The notes below the pieces were generated by a model. It was given only the letters and a program-made list of their open reading frames with translations. It was not told where the DNA came from and searched no databases. A DNA stretch of 64,000 bases from DASQZT01 sp963728965 (lineage in GTDB: Bacteria > Acidobacteriota > Terriglobia > Bryobacterales > Bryobacteraceae). Numbering within the stretch: position 1 is the first letter of the stretch; each line of letters opens with the position of its first letter. Shown in pieces: positions 53,041 through 62,821 of this stretch. The DNA lies in contig CAVSMH010000001.1 in the NCBI GenBank assembly GCA_963728965.1, positions 549,324-613,323 on the forward strand, read 5' to 3'. The translations under genes and the position numbers were made by a program.

Positions 53041-56000
53041 TGGGCAGCTTCCGCAAACTGCCATTCGGGTGGAGGTGGGACGTCTCCGGAGGCGCCTGTC
53101 TCTCGCGCATACAGTGCAGCGAGGTCGCGCACGATGACGCCCAGCGACCAGCCATCCACAATCGAGTGATGGATAACGAACCCCGCTCGCCAGCGCGTCG
53201 GGTCGAGACGGTACAGCAATGCTCGCGCCCCGGTTTCCTCGTCGAGGCGGAAGGGCCGCTGCAACTCAGCGGCAAACCGGGCTTCAGCCGCGGCAGCCGG
53301 GGTGGGTTCGCCGGTGAGATCGAATTTCTGGAGCTTCAGACCGCCGGCCGGCGCCAGGCGTTGCCGGGGACGTCCGTCCGGACCTGCAAACACGCGCAAC
53401 CGGAGCGCGTGATGCCGTTCCTCAAGCGCCAATACCGCGCGCGCGAACGCGTCCACATCCAGCGGGCCCGCAATGTCGAAGACCATCGGCACGTTGTAGA
53501 CGCCGCTCTCGGGGTAGAGGCGCTGTAGCAGCCAGAGCCGCTCCTGTCCGGCGGATAAAGGCCATTCGCGATCGCTTTCGGCCGGGCCTTCCACCAGCGC
53601 GCGCAGAGCCTTGACATCGCGCTTGCCGTTTGCGTTCACCGGCAGCGCGGGAACGAGGACGAAGCGTGCGGGCATCATATAGACCGGCAGTTTCTCAGCG
53701 AGTGCGCTCCGCCATGCAATTTGCATAGACGGGTCCGCATCGGCCACCACACAGGCCACCAGGCCCTTCTTCGCGCCTTCTCCTGTGACGATCACGGCGG
53801 CATCGCGAACGCCCGCGCAGTCGCACAGGATCGTTTCGATCGCCGCGGTCTCAATGCGGTGACCCCGGATCTTCACTTGCCCGTCACGCCGGCCCTGAAA
53901 TTCGAGCAGGCCGTCGGGCCGCCAGCGCGCGATGTCGCCGGTGCGGTAGACGCGCTCGTCTGGCCGCCACGGCAGCCTCACGAAGGAGGCATCGGTCAGA
54001 TCGGGCCGGCCAGCATAGCCGATCGCCAGTCCGTCTCCGGCGCACACCAATTCGCCCCAGACTTCGGGCGCGGCCGGTTTGAGGTTTTCGTCGAGCACGT
54101 AAACGCGAGTGTTGTCCAGCGGTCGGCCGATCGGGATCGGGCCGTTGAGGTCTTCTGGGGAGACATGATGAATCGTCGTGAAACAGCAGTTCTCGGTGGG
54201 ACCGTAACCGTTGGCGAGTTCCAGTTCGGGGCACGCCTGGAGCACGCGGCGCGCATGCGGCGGACTCAGGATTTCGCCGCCCGTCACCATCAACCGCAAG
54301 CCGGAAAACATCTCCGGGCATTCCTCGGCGGCGCGGCAGAACAGGCCGGCCGTCAGCCACATGACGGTGACGCCGGTGTCGCGCAGACCCTTGGCGAGCG
54401 CGGCGGTATCGAGCAGTTCTTCGTTCGCAACGATGCGGAGCGCAGCGCCGTTCAGCAGCGCCGGCCACATCTCGAAAACCGTCGCGTCGAAGGCCAGCGG
54501 CGCGGTCTGCGTCACGATGTCGCCGGAGTCGACTGAAAGCAGATCGCCCTGAAACGCAAGGCGCGCGATGGCTCGGTGCGGCACGGCGACGCCCTTGGGT
54601 GTGCCCGTCGTGCCGGAGGTGAACATTATGTAAGCCGGGTCGCCGCCCGAGCGAGCGGTGGGCCGTCCGGCGCCGGTCGTGTCCGGCAGTTGATCCAGGC
54701 GCAGAGTGACGATCCCGGCGACGCCCTTCAGCCGCGCGGCGCCCTTTGCGTCCGCCAGAAACAGGCGGGTGCCGGCGTCTGCCGCCAGCTTCGAGATTAC
54801 GCCAGCCGGCATCTTGGAATCGAGCGGCAGGTATGCGGCCCCGGCCTTCCAGATGCCGAGAATGGCGGCGATCGCATCGAAGCCGCGTTCCACCGCCAGC
54901 CCGACGACCTCGCCCGGTCCGGTGGCCAAAAGGGCGGCGGCAATGGTATTGGCGCGCCGATCGACCGCTTCGTAGGTCATGGTCGCCCCGCCGCGATCGA
55001 TCAGAGCAGTGTTTGCTGAGTATCGCGCCGCGGAGGCTTGCCACAACTCCGCCATCCCCGCGTCCCGTGGGTAAGGCACGGGGGTGTCGTTGAAAGCGTC
55101 GGTGTCGCGGGGCGGATCAACGGACGGCGAATCGGCGGCGTCGTCGATCAGTTTGGCCATGCCCGCGACCGTGGTGGCGCCGAGTGCATCGGCCAGCCAG
55201 AGTTTTCCCAGTCCACTCGTCTTTACCCGGTGTACCAGTTCCATGAGCAGTAGACTGTGGCCTCCCAGTACGAAGAAATCGTCGTCGCGGCGGATGGGAG
55301 TGGTATGCAGAAACTCGCCCCATAGGGCCGCGAGCGCACGCTCCGTCTCGGTGACGAACCCGCCCTGATCGGCGGCCGGCTCGACGTCCCACCCGCTCGG
55401 CGCCTCCCGCAGGATGCGTTGAAACTCGTCGGCCCAGCGGGCCACGGTCGCCCGCTCGAACAGCGCCGCGGCGTATGTGAGGGGACCCTCGAGTCCTCCG
55501 TCCGGTGCCGGCTCCAGGTTCAACATCAGCTCGTAGCGAGCGGCTTTGTTGTGACGCGTCAGGATCGCGACCCGCAGCCCGTCCAATTCGGGGACGGGCA
55601 CAGGACGGGGCTGCATCGCGAAGACCGTCTGGATCAAAGGCGTCGTGCCGCGCGCGCGTGGCGGAGCTACCGCCTCGACCAGCTTTTCGAAGGGTACGCG
55701 CTGGCCGGCCATGACTTCGAGCACGTTGTCGCGCACTTGGCGCGTCAACGCGCCAAAGCTCTCAGCCGCGCCCACGTCGACCGGTATGGCAACGGTGTTC
55801 GAGAGATACCCGATGAGCGCTTCTTCGGCGGCGCCTTCGCGGGCGGCGACTGGCGCCCCAATCAGAAACCGCGTCCCACCGGTCACGCGAGCAAGCATCG
55901 CCGCCCACGCCGCAAGCGCCGTCATGTACAGGGTGGCACCGTCCCGGCGGCCGGCGGCGGCCAGAGCCTCCACAATGTGGGGCGCAATATGAATTGGGAG

Positions 56001-56870
56001 GGTGTCGCCTCGGCCGTCGGCACTGCCCGAGCGCGGCCGGTCGGCTGGAAGTTCCAGCGTAGTCGGGTAACCCTCGATGGCGCGACGCAAGCGGTCCAGT
56101 TGAGCCGTGATCTCAGCCCCTTCCAGCGCGGCGCGCTGTGCCCGGGCCAGATCGGCTACGCTGCGCTCGACCGGCGGAAGGGCGGGAGTTCTGCCGGCCC
56201 GCAAGGCGTTGTAAGCCGCCGCCAGATCGGTCGCGAAGACTCCGTTCGACCAGCCGTCCCAGGCGGCATGGTGGGCCGAAACCGAAAGCACATGCTCGTC
56301 CGCGCCCAGCGCAATTAGCCGAAAGGCAACGTGCGGGTCCGATTCCAGATCGATGGCACGGTGGGCGGCGCGGTCCAGTTCCGCTTCGAAGGCCGCGGCC
56401 GGCGCTCCACTCAAATCCGTGACGTCGAGGTGAAACGGGGCGGGCGGCAACGTCACTTGCTCAGGTCCGCTGGGACCGTCGCGGAACAGGCTGCGAAGGT
56501 TGGAATGACGAGAGATCAGCGCGGCCAGCGCGCCTTCGAGCGCCGTCCGGTCGAGTGAGCCCGATAGAGTCAACGCTAAATGTTCCGTATAGGCGCCGCT
56601 TCCGGCTCCGTCGCGGCACTCGAGCCGGTTCAGGAACCACATGCGCTCCTGGCCGGACGAAAGCGGCGCGGTCTGAGCTTCGCAGAGACGCGCGAGCAAC
56701 TCAGGCCGCAACTCCTGCACGCGGTTCCTCAGCGCATCGGTAAACCGCGCACGGGGGGCGTCATAACCGAGCTTCCCGTCCTGGACTTTCAGCCGGATGT
56801 CTGAAGCCGCCAGATCCGCGAGCAGTTCCTCCACTGCGCCGCACTTCACGTCTGTTCGTTCCCTGACCAT
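52767..56870 (-). CDS. NRPS, N-terminal part of the frameshifted megasynthase: dock-C-PCP-A-C(partial)
   Basis: ATG 56870 overlaps the previous stop as TGATG. Residues ~10-55 (VEELLADLAASDIRLKVQDG) look like a TubC-type docking domain. C: SVSAHHAAWDGWSNGVFATD (~205). A PCP (DDFFVLGGHSLLLMELV, ~541) comes next, before the A domain. A has YIMFTSGTTGTPKGVAVPH (~752), ANGYGPTENCCFT and YRTGDIARWRPDG; its pocket reads roughly DAFWVGGCF, close to a valine-type code. A second C follows directly (SAGQERLWLLQRLYPESGVY; IHHSIVDGWSLGV ~1238) with no PCP between. Beyond about residue 1280 the frame is out of register (53040 to 52767) and the sequence is not protein-like. Confidence 0.9.
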   Translation of the reverse strand: MVRERTDVKCGAVEELLADLAASDIRLKVQDGKLGYDAPRARFTDALRNRVQELRPELLARLCEAQTAPLSSGQERMWFLNRLECRDGAGSGAYTEHLALTLSGSLDRTALEGALAALISRHSNLRSLFRDGPSGPEQVTLPPAPFHLDVTDLSGAPAAAFEAELDRAAHRAIDLESDPHVAFRLIALGADEHVLSVSAHHAAWDGWSNGVFATDLAAAYNALRAGRTPALPPVERSVADLARAQRAALEGAEITAQLDRLRRAIEGYPTTLELPADRPRSGSADGRGDTLPIHIAPHIVEALAAAGRRDGATLYMTALAAWAAMLARVTGGTRFLIGAPVAAREGAAEEALIGYLSNTVAIPVDVGAAESFGALTRQVRDNVLEVMAGQRVPFEKLVEAVAPPRARGTTPLIQTVFAMQPRPVPVPELDGLRVAILTRHNKAARYELMLNLEPAPDGGLEGPLTYAAALFERATVARWADEFQRILREAPSGWDVEPAADQGGFVTETERALAALWGEFLHTTPIRRDDDFFVLGGHSLLLMELVHRVKTSGLGKLWLADALGATTVAGMAKLIDDAADSPSVDPPRDTDAFNDTPVPYPRDAGMAELWQASAARYSANTALIDRGGATMTYEAVDRRANTIAAALLATGPGEVVGLAVERGFDAIAAILGIWKAGAAYLPLDSKMPAGVISKLAADAGTRLFLADAKGAARLKGVAGIVTLRLDQLPDTTGAGRPTARSGGDPAYIMFTSGTTGTPKGVAVPHRAIARLAFQGDLLSVDSGDIVTQTAPLAFDATVFEMWPALLNGAALRIVANEELLDTAALAKGLRDTGVTVMWLTAGLFCRAAEECPEMFSGLRLMVTGGEILSPPHARRVLQACPELELANGYGPTENCCFTTIHHVSPEDLNGPIPIGRPLDNTRVYVLDENLKPAAPEVWGELVCAGDGLAIGYAGRPDLTDASFVRLPWRPDERVYRTGDIARWRPDGLLEFQGRRDGQVKIRGHRIETAAIETILCDCAGVRDAAVIVTGEGAKKGLVACVVADADPSMQIAWRSALAEKLPVYMMPARFVLVPALPVNANGKRDVKALRALVEGPAESDREWPLSAGQERLWLLQRLYPESGVYNVPMVFDIAGPLDVDAFARAVLALEERHHALRLRVFAGPDGRPRQRLAPAGGLKLQKFDLTGEPTPAAAAEARFAAELQRPFRLDEETGARALLYRLDPTRWRAGFVIHHSIVDGWSLGVIVRDLAALYARETGASGDVPPPPEWQFAEAAQPSAGVPDKRGGPRVAGAPGCASRSSSRAVGPAHGQTTSQSKKLPRGQCRVRLRRRTNRGTRSSGPLRIHHTFRRRNRAAASAPASADRRH
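53036..53043 (-). other. Apparent +1 frameshift in a C domain
   Basis: On the minus strand, EWQFAEAAQ is followed by an out-of-frame stretch, while REFLTSAEGRALLARR continues in the other frame. Dropping one C of the CC pair (53038-53039 on the plus strand) in CAACCGTCAG gives AEAAQRQREFLTSAEG, a natural C-domain sequence. The two frames then join into one protein of about 5,000 residues. It may be a sequencing error or a true mutation. Confidence 0.75.
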
Positions 56871-59800
56871 CACAGCCAACCCTCCTCACGCGTTTCCCCT
56901 GCGATGGCGACTACTGCGGGCGCTGTCGCGGTCACCAGGCGAGTGAGCCCGGCCACTGTTCCACCTTGAAAAAGAGCCGCCGGCGGGAGCTCACATCCCA
57001 GCCGCTGCCGCAGCCTGGCCGCGATGCGCACCGCGATCAATGAGTCGCCGCCCAAAGCCAGAAAGTCATCATCGCGGCCAATTGTCGGAACGCCCAGCAC
57101 TTCGCGCCAGACGTCGGCGATCGCTGCCGCCACTTCGTCCGGACCGATACAACTTTCGGAGACCGCCCGCTCGATCCGCACGTCCGGGATGCTGTTGGTC
57201 TCGGGTTCGATCCAGAGCCTGGTACGTTCGAACGGATAGCCCGGCAGCCGAGCGCGCCGTGGAGCGTTTCCGGCGGCGGCGAGCCGATCGACCGGCGCTC
57301 CCGCCACCCAGAGCCGTCCCAGAGCGGTGAGGAAGGCGAGATGACCGTCTTCGATCTCCGGCGCTTGCGACGCGATCGCGCGCCCTTCCGCAACACCGGC
57401 GCCGCGCGCCAGCCGCGTCAGCGTGGCTCCGGGGCCCGCCTCGAACAAAAGATGCGTCGGCTCGGCCAGCATGCGGCGCACGCCGTCGGCGAAGCGGACC
57501 GTGCTTCGCAGGTGGCGCACCCAGTAGGCCAAGTCGGTCGCTTCTTCCGGCTTCAGCCAATCGCCACTGAGATTCGAAACAACCGGAATCGCGGGCGGTT
57601 GGAGACGGACTTTGGCCGCCTCCTCGCCGAAGTCAACCAGGATCGGCGCCATAAGCGCGGAATGGAAGGCATGAGACACCGGCAGCCGGTGGGCCGTCTT
57701 TTTCTGCGCGGCCACCATGTGCGCAAGCGCCTCGATCTGTTCGGCGGTCCCGGAGGCGACACATTGCCGCATCCCATTGACAGCCGCTAGATCTGCGCCA
57801 CAGCGCGCCACGAGCGGCGCAAGCTCGTTCTCAGGCAGTGAAACGGCCAGCATTGCGCCGCGCGGGGCCGAGGCCATCAATCGGCCTCGCGCGATCACCA
57901 GCCGCAGAGCATCTTCGAAGCTCATGATGCCCGCCAGGCAGGCCGCGACATACTCCCCAATGCTGTGCCCAATCAGAGCGGACGGGCGGACGCCGAAGGC
58001 TTCCATTGCCTTCGCGATGGCGAATTCGGTGAGGAACAGAGCCGGTTGCGTGTACTGAGTCTCCGAAAGCGCGGCAGTAGCCGCGACGTTGCCCTTGGGC
58101 GCGAGCAGCAGGTCTGTGAGATTCGCAAACGGACCAGCACGCAACACGAGCGCAGCCTCGTCGATGACGGCGCGGACCGCAGGGAAGGCGTGGTAGAGCG
58201 CGCCAGCCATGCCAGCCTGTTGCACGCCCTGCCCGGGGAAGAGGAACCCAATCGAGAGCGCCTCGCCGCCTGCTTCTCCGTCGAAAGCTCCCGCGCCTCG
58301 CAGAACGGCGGCGGCGTCGTCCGCTGAAGCAGCGGCAACGGCGCGACGATAGCGCAGCGGCCGCCGCCGCGCCAGTGAGGAGGCAGCTTCGGCGAGGGGC
58401 GCTTCCAGATGCCCCGCGATGGCGACGGCAAGTTGCTGGCGCGCTTCGGCCGACGCGGCGCTGACGGTCAGGAGAATCGGCTGGGCGGGAGCGGGGGCGA
58501 TCCCGGCATCGTTTGCCGCGCCGATGATTATGTGGATGTTCGTGCCGCCCATGCCAAAAGCGCTCACCCCGGCCAACCGGCGGCTGCGCAGCGGACCGGG
58601 CCAGGGCTCCGGCGTGGCGTTAACGCGAAATGGGCCTTCGGCGAACGGGATGGACGGATTGGCGGCCGAGAAATGAGCGGTCGGCGGAACGGTTGCATGC
58701 CGCACCGCGAGCACCGTCTTGACGAGCCCGGCCATGCCGGCCGCGGCATCCAGGTGCCCGATGTTGCCCTTCACCGAACCCAGCAACACGTGGCCCGGTT
58801 TCACGCCCGCGTACGCGGCGTTGAGCGCTGCCACCTCGATCGGATCGCCGAGCAGCGTGGCCGTGCCATGGCCTTCCACGAAACTTATCTCGTCCGGCGA
58901 AACGCCGGCATCCGCGAGCGCAGCCCGGATCGCGACAGCCTGCCCATCCACCGAGGGGGCGGAGAAGGCGGCCTTGCGAGCGCCGTCGTTGCACATGCCA
59001 ACGCCCAGGATAGTGGCGTAGATCCGGTCGCCGTCCGCTAACGCATCTTCGAGACGCTTGAGGGCCAGCACCGCGGCCCCTGCTCCAGCGACGACACCGT
59101 CGGCATCGGCATCGAAAGGCCGGCAGACGCCCGCGCGCGATGCGATGCCGCCTTCGGCGCAGATGTGCCCGTGCCTGGAGAACATCCCCAGCGACGCCGC
59201 GCCCGCCAGCGCCACCCGGCAACGGCCGGCGCGCAGGTTGTCGACCGCCATACCGGTGGCCGAGAGCGCGGTCGAACAGGCGCTGCTCACAGTCATCGCA
59301 GGGCCGGTAAGACCCAACTTATACGCGATCCGGGTGGCCGCGAAGTCCTTGTCGGAGGCGACGACAGCCGCGAAACGCTCGGGCTCGCCGGCCAGGCCGA
59401 GGCGGTCGCGAAGGTTGTCCACCAAATACGAGTTGAAGCCGACTCCCGCGAACACTCCCACGGGACCATCAGCGGAGGGATCGCACGCCGCATCCTCCAG
59501 AGCGTGCCACGCCAGTTCCAGCAGCAGACGCTGCTGCGGGTCAATTTCGGCGGCCTCTCCCGTGCTGTAGCCGAAGGGCAGCGTATCAAAGAGCCCGGCG
59601 CCCTCAATCGGGGCGTGCGCGGAGACAAAATCCGGATGATCGACGAGGTGCGCGGGGGCTCCGGCGGCTTCGAGTTCGACACGGCTGGGACGGCGTACGC
59701 GATCGGCGCCGGCCATGAGATCGGCCCAGAACGTGTCGCAATCCGAGGCGCCCGGGAAGCGAAATGCCATGCCGACGATTGCGATTTCACTCGTCTGGTC

Positions 59801-61690
59801 CCTCCGGCGTGGCGTCGCGCAGTCGCTGCGGGCCTTGTTCCCCAATAAATGGCGGGCGAGCGCGGCTACGGTCGGGAAGCGGAAGAGGTCCACGGCGCTG
59901 ACAGCTTTGCCCGTCGCCTTCTCGATAGCGATGGCGGCGCGCGGAACCAGCAGCGAATGGGCGCCCATTTCAAACAGGTTCGCCGCCAGATCGAGCTTGG
60001 AAAGACCCAACAGCTCTTCCCAAACTCCGGCGATCGACTGCTCGAGCGAGGCGGCGTCGCGACGGGATCTCCCGGTGAACAGCGGGCGCGGCAAAGCGTT
60101 GCGGTCCACTTTGCCCGAAGGTAACGTGGGCAGCGACGCCAGGCGCGTAAGGTGGGTGGGGACGGCGGCCTCCGGTAAGCGGCCGGCCAGCCAGGCGCAT
60201 AATGCAATCGGGTCCGCGTCGCCTGTAAAGTGGCCGATCACGGCTGCTCCGCCTGGTGCGTCATCCCATTTGACTGCGGCGGCCGCGGTGACGCCCGTGA
60301 AGGCGCGCATCGTCGCCTCAACCTCTCCTAATTCGATGCGCTGGCAGCGGATCTTGACCTGATCGTCACGCCGCCCGATGAAGGCGATGTTGCCGTTGGG
60401 AAGCCAGCGGCCGAAGTCCCCTGTGCGGTACAGCCGATCGCCGGGCGCGCCGAACGGGTCGGCAACGAAGGCTGCGGCGGTCGCGTTTGCCATGCCGGGA
60501 TAGCCGGTGGCGAGACCCGCGCCGCCGATGTACAACTCGCCCGCTTCCCCGATCGGCACACGCCGCATCTCTGCATCAAGAATGCGAATCCGACAGCCGG
60601 GCAGGGGGGGGCCAATGGGAATTTCCCGTTCGCCCGCTCCAGGTTCCGCCCGATAGCCCGTGGCATCCACGGTGGCTTCGGTCGGGCCGTACATGTTGTA
60701 AATTGCAACGGGTCCGAACACTGCGGCAATTCGGGCCGGCAGGTCCGGCGTCATCCGCTCGCCGCCGATCACGACCCGGTGTAGCGAGGGCAGGCCCACT
60801 GCCGGAGGACGCGCCAGCAGGGGCTCGATCTGCGAAGGAACCAAATTCAAGTGGGTGACGCCCTGCGCAGCGGCTTCCGCCCAGAAACGCGGCGGATCGA
60901 GCAGCGTCAGCCTCTCGGGAAACCACAGGGTCCCGCCGGTCACGAGCGGGAAGAATAGTTGCTGGAGAAAGGGATCGAAGGCCAGGCTCGACCCGGCACA
61001 AACGACTTCATCCGCGCCCAGGCCGAACCACTCGATCATCGACAGGATGCGCGACGTAATCGCGCGATGGGATAGCACCACGGGCTTGGGATGGCCGGTC
61101 GAACCCGAGGTGTGGTAGATCACTGCGGCACGTTCCGGATCGTGCCCGGCCGTGGAACTCGGGTGATTCCCCGGATCGCAGGACAGATTGAGCAGCAATC
61201 CGTCCCTGAGCCTTTTTGCTGTCCGATCGCTGCCAAGCATGAGGCGGCAGCCGGCGTTGCCAGCCATCGCGCGCAGCCGCTCGGAAGGCAGCGAGGGATC
61301 GAGCGGAACTACCGTGCCTTGGGCTTCCAGGATCGCCAAAAAGCCCGCAGCAGCCTCGATCTCGGCGCCCGCGCAGAGTCCTACCGGCTCGCCTGGCGCG
61401 ACTCCTTCCGCAATCAGGCGGGCGCCCCACCTTTTCGTCAGCCCGGCCAACGCCTCATGTGTGCAAAAACGTGTGTTGGCGCTCTCAACAAGCGCGAGCT
61501 TGTTCGGAGTGACCGCCGCTGCTCGGGTCCAACCCTCGATCAGCGGCCGATCCCCGCAGCCGGCGGGAATCGGGACGCCTTCTTCCCAAGAGACTGGCGG
61601 AAACGCGGCGGCCGAATGCGTTGTAGTGTCTAAGTGCTCCACGCTGGCAGAATTCCTTATCAAAAGTTCGGTTTGCCCTGCGAACAACAC
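56870..61690 (-). CDS. Hybrid NRPS-PKS initiation protein: A-PCP-KS-AT-ACP
   Basis: 1606 residues from GTG 61690; GTG 61642, with TAAGGA upstream, is another possible start. A domain without a preceding C: YHTSGSTGHPKPVVLSHRAI (~195, PKP instead of PKG), YNMYGPTEATVDATGY and YRTGDFGRWLPNGNIAFIG. PCP: ANLFEMGAHSLLVPR (~578, GAHS instead of GGHS). KS: VSSACSTALSATGMAVDN (catalytic Cys ~805), EGHGTATLLGDPIEVAAL and KGNIGHLDAAAG. AT: FLFPGQGVQQAGMAGALYH and IGHSIGEYVAACLAGI (Ser ~1242), HAFHSALMAPIL. ACP: DDFLALGGDSLIAVR (~1548). It has no reductive domains. It is the first protein of the line, loading an amino or aryl acid and extending it once. Confidence 0.93.
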   Translation of the reverse strand: MLFAGQTELLIRNSASVEHLDTTTHSAAAFPPVSWEEGVPIPAGCGDRPLIEGWTRAAAVTPNKLALVESANTRFCTHEALAGLTKRWGARLIAEGVAPGEPVGLCAGAEIEAAAGFLAILEAQGTVVPLDPSLPSERLRAMAGNAGCRLMLGSDRTAKRLRDGLLLNLSCDPGNHPSSTAGHDPERAAVIYHTSGSTGHPKPVVLSHRAITSRILSMIEWFGLGADEVVCAGSSLAFDPFLQQLFFPLVTGGTLWFPERLTLLDPPRFWAEAAAQGVTHLNLVPSQIEPLLARPPAVGLPSLHRVVIGGERMTPDLPARIAAVFGPVAIYNMYGPTEATVDATGYRAEPGAGEREIPIGPPLPGCRIRILDAEMRRVPIGEAGELYIGGAGLATGYPGMANATAAAFVADPFGAPGDRLYRTGDFGRWLPNGNIAFIGRRDDQVKIRCQRIELGEVEATMRAFTGVTAAAAVKWDDAPGGAAVIGHFTGDADPIALCAWLAGRLPEAAVPTHLTRLASLPTLPSGKVDRNALPRPLFTGRSRRDAASLEQSIAGVWEELLGLSKLDLAANLFEMGAHSLLVPRAAIAIEKATGKAVSAVDLFRFPTVAALARHLLGNKARSDCATPRRRDQTSEIAIVGMAFRFPGASDCDTFWADLMAGADRVRRPSRVELEAAGAPAHLVDHPDFVSAHAPIEGAGLFDTLPFGYSTGEAAEIDPQQRLLLELAWHALEDAACDPSADGPVGVFAGVGFNSYLVDNLRDRLGLAGEPERFAAVVASDKDFAATRIAYKLGLTGPAMTVSSACSTALSATGMAVDNLRAGRCRVALAGAASLGMFSRHGHICAEGGIASRAGVCRPFDADADGVVAGAGAAVLALKRLEDALADGDRIYATILGVGMCNDGARKAAFSAPSVDGQAVAIRAALADAGVSPDEISFVEGHGTATLLGDPIEVAALNAAYAGVKPGHVLLGSVKGNIGHLDAAAGMAGLVKTVLAVRHATVPPTAHFSAANPSIPFAEGPFRVNATPEPWPGPLRSRRLAGVSAFGMGGTNIHIIIGAANDAGIAPAPAQPILLTVSAASAEARQQLAVAIAGHLEAPLAEAASSLARRRPLRYRRAVAAASADDAAAVLRGAGAFDGEAGGEALSIGFLFPGQGVQQAGMAGALYHAFPAVRAVIDEAALVLRAGPFANLTDLLLAPKGNVAATAALSETQYTQPALFLTEFAIAKAMEAFGVRPSALIGHSIGEYVAACLAGIMSFEDALRLVIARGRLMASAPRGAMLAVSLPENELAPLVARCGADLAAVNGMRQCVASGTAEQIEALAHMVAAQKKTAHRLPVSHAFHSALMAPILVDFGEEAAKVRLQPPAIPVVSNLSGDWLKPEEATDLAYWVRHLRSTVRFADGVRRMLAEPTHLLFEAGPGATLTRLARGAGVAEGRAIASQAPEIEDGHLAFLTALGRLWVAGAPVDRLAAAGNAPRRARLPGYPFERTRLWIEPETNSIPDVRIERAVSESCIGPDEVAAAIADVWREVLGVPTIGRDDDFLALGGDSLIAVRIAARLRQRLGCELPPAALFQGGTVAGLTRLVTATAPAVVAIAGETREEGWL

Positions 61691-61755
61691 TATAGATATC
61701 GGCGCGGAGAGCCATCAGCTGAATAGCTCCGGGCCCATTTTTCGGCTCCGTGGTG

Positions 61756-62346
61756 TTATTCAGCGCCGCCGCCCAGCGCGCGGTACAGCGCGACGACGTT
61801 CGTCAGTTCCTGGCGGCGGGCCTGCACCACTTGAAGCTGAGCGTCGAGCAACTGGCGCTCGGCATCCAGGTACTCGAGGTAACTCACCACGCCTTCCTTA
61901 TAGGCGAGATCCGCGAGATTCACGCCTTCGCGGAGGGTTTCGACGAGGCTTTCCTGCTCAGCCCGCAGTTCGGCCAGTTTTCGCCGCGCGGCGAGCGCGT
62001 CCGCCACTTCACGGAAAGCCTGCTGCACGGTCTTCTGATAGGCAAGCAGCGCCTGCTGACGGCGCGCCTCCGCAGCTCGGACACCGGCCTTAACAGCGCC
62101 CGCATGAAAGATCGGCAGATTGGCCGCGGGCCCGAAGAACCACTCTCCGGGGAGGCGGAACAGGCCGAGCAGCGCCGAACTGGCGAAGCCGCCGGAGGAT
62201 GTGAGGGAAATAGCAGGAAAGTACGCGGCGCGGGCCACCGCTGTCATGGCATGGGCGGAGATAAGTTGTTGCTCGGCGGCGCGGATGTCGGGCCGCCGGT
62301 CGAGTAAGTCCGCCGGTAGCCCGGCCGGAATCCGGGCGGTCAACAC
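61756..62346 (-). pseudogene. RND outer-membrane factor (NodT/TolC type), C-terminal half
   Basis: 196 residues starting TARIPAGLPADLLDRRPDIR, a motif that lies mid-protein in NodT-type outer-membrane efflux proteins. RAAEQQLISAHAMTAVARAA, YFPAISLTSSGGFASSALLG and YKEGVVSYLEYLDAERQLLD follow, ending at a normal C-terminus. The signal peptide and first half are gone. It is joined at about 62380 to an adaptor fragment, so the inner-membrane pump between them has been deleted. Confidence 0.8.
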
Positions 62347-62819
62347 GTGATCGAACAGCGGCCGGCTTCGGGCACCCGCCCGGTCATGCCGGGCAGAAGG
62401 ATCGCCTTCGGGTTGGGGAATCTCGCCAGAGCGGTTAGTGCGCCGGTTTTGTCATCCACTCCGCCCGCCAGATGCGTGAACTGCCCTTCGAGGGGGTACA
62501 CTGTCGTGTCCGAGAGGACCAGCTGGATGTGCTGGAGCGCCGCGGCATCGACGGTGTTCACGGTGCGAAGGTAGAGCGTTTCCGCGATTCCGAAGACCAC
62601 CTCGATGGGATCCACCCGGGAGATGGCAGCCAGGCGCCGGGGATCGCCGCGCGCCACGTTATTCCCGGCCGAGATCTCGGCGCGGCCAATCAGTCCGGCG
62701 ATGGGGGCTCGGATCTCCGTTTCAGCCAAGTCGAGCCGGGCGTTCGCGAGGGCGGCCTTGGCCGCGGCAAGGCCGGCTTGGGCTTGCCGGAGGCCGATAG
62801 CCGAGATCGCTAAGGCCAC
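62347..62819 (-). pseudogene. RND periplasmic adaptor (MFP/HlyD family), internal fragment
   Basis: AALANARLDLAETEIRAPIA and GLIGRAEISAGNNVARGDPR are the lipoyl-like and barrel parts of an adaptor; DPIEVVFGIAETLYLR, YPLEGQFTHLAGGVDDKTGA and ILLPGMTGRV follow. The N-terminus (before 62819) and the C-terminus are missing. It directly abuts the outer-membrane factor remnant on the same strand. Confidence 0.75.
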
Positions 62820-62821
62820 CG

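Noticed and set aside
53043..53275. Upstream extension of the long NRPS frame as its true N-terminus
   Set aside because: The residues before the frameshift point are not C-domain-like, while the other frame carries the real sequence (IHHSIVDGWSLGV) over the same bases.
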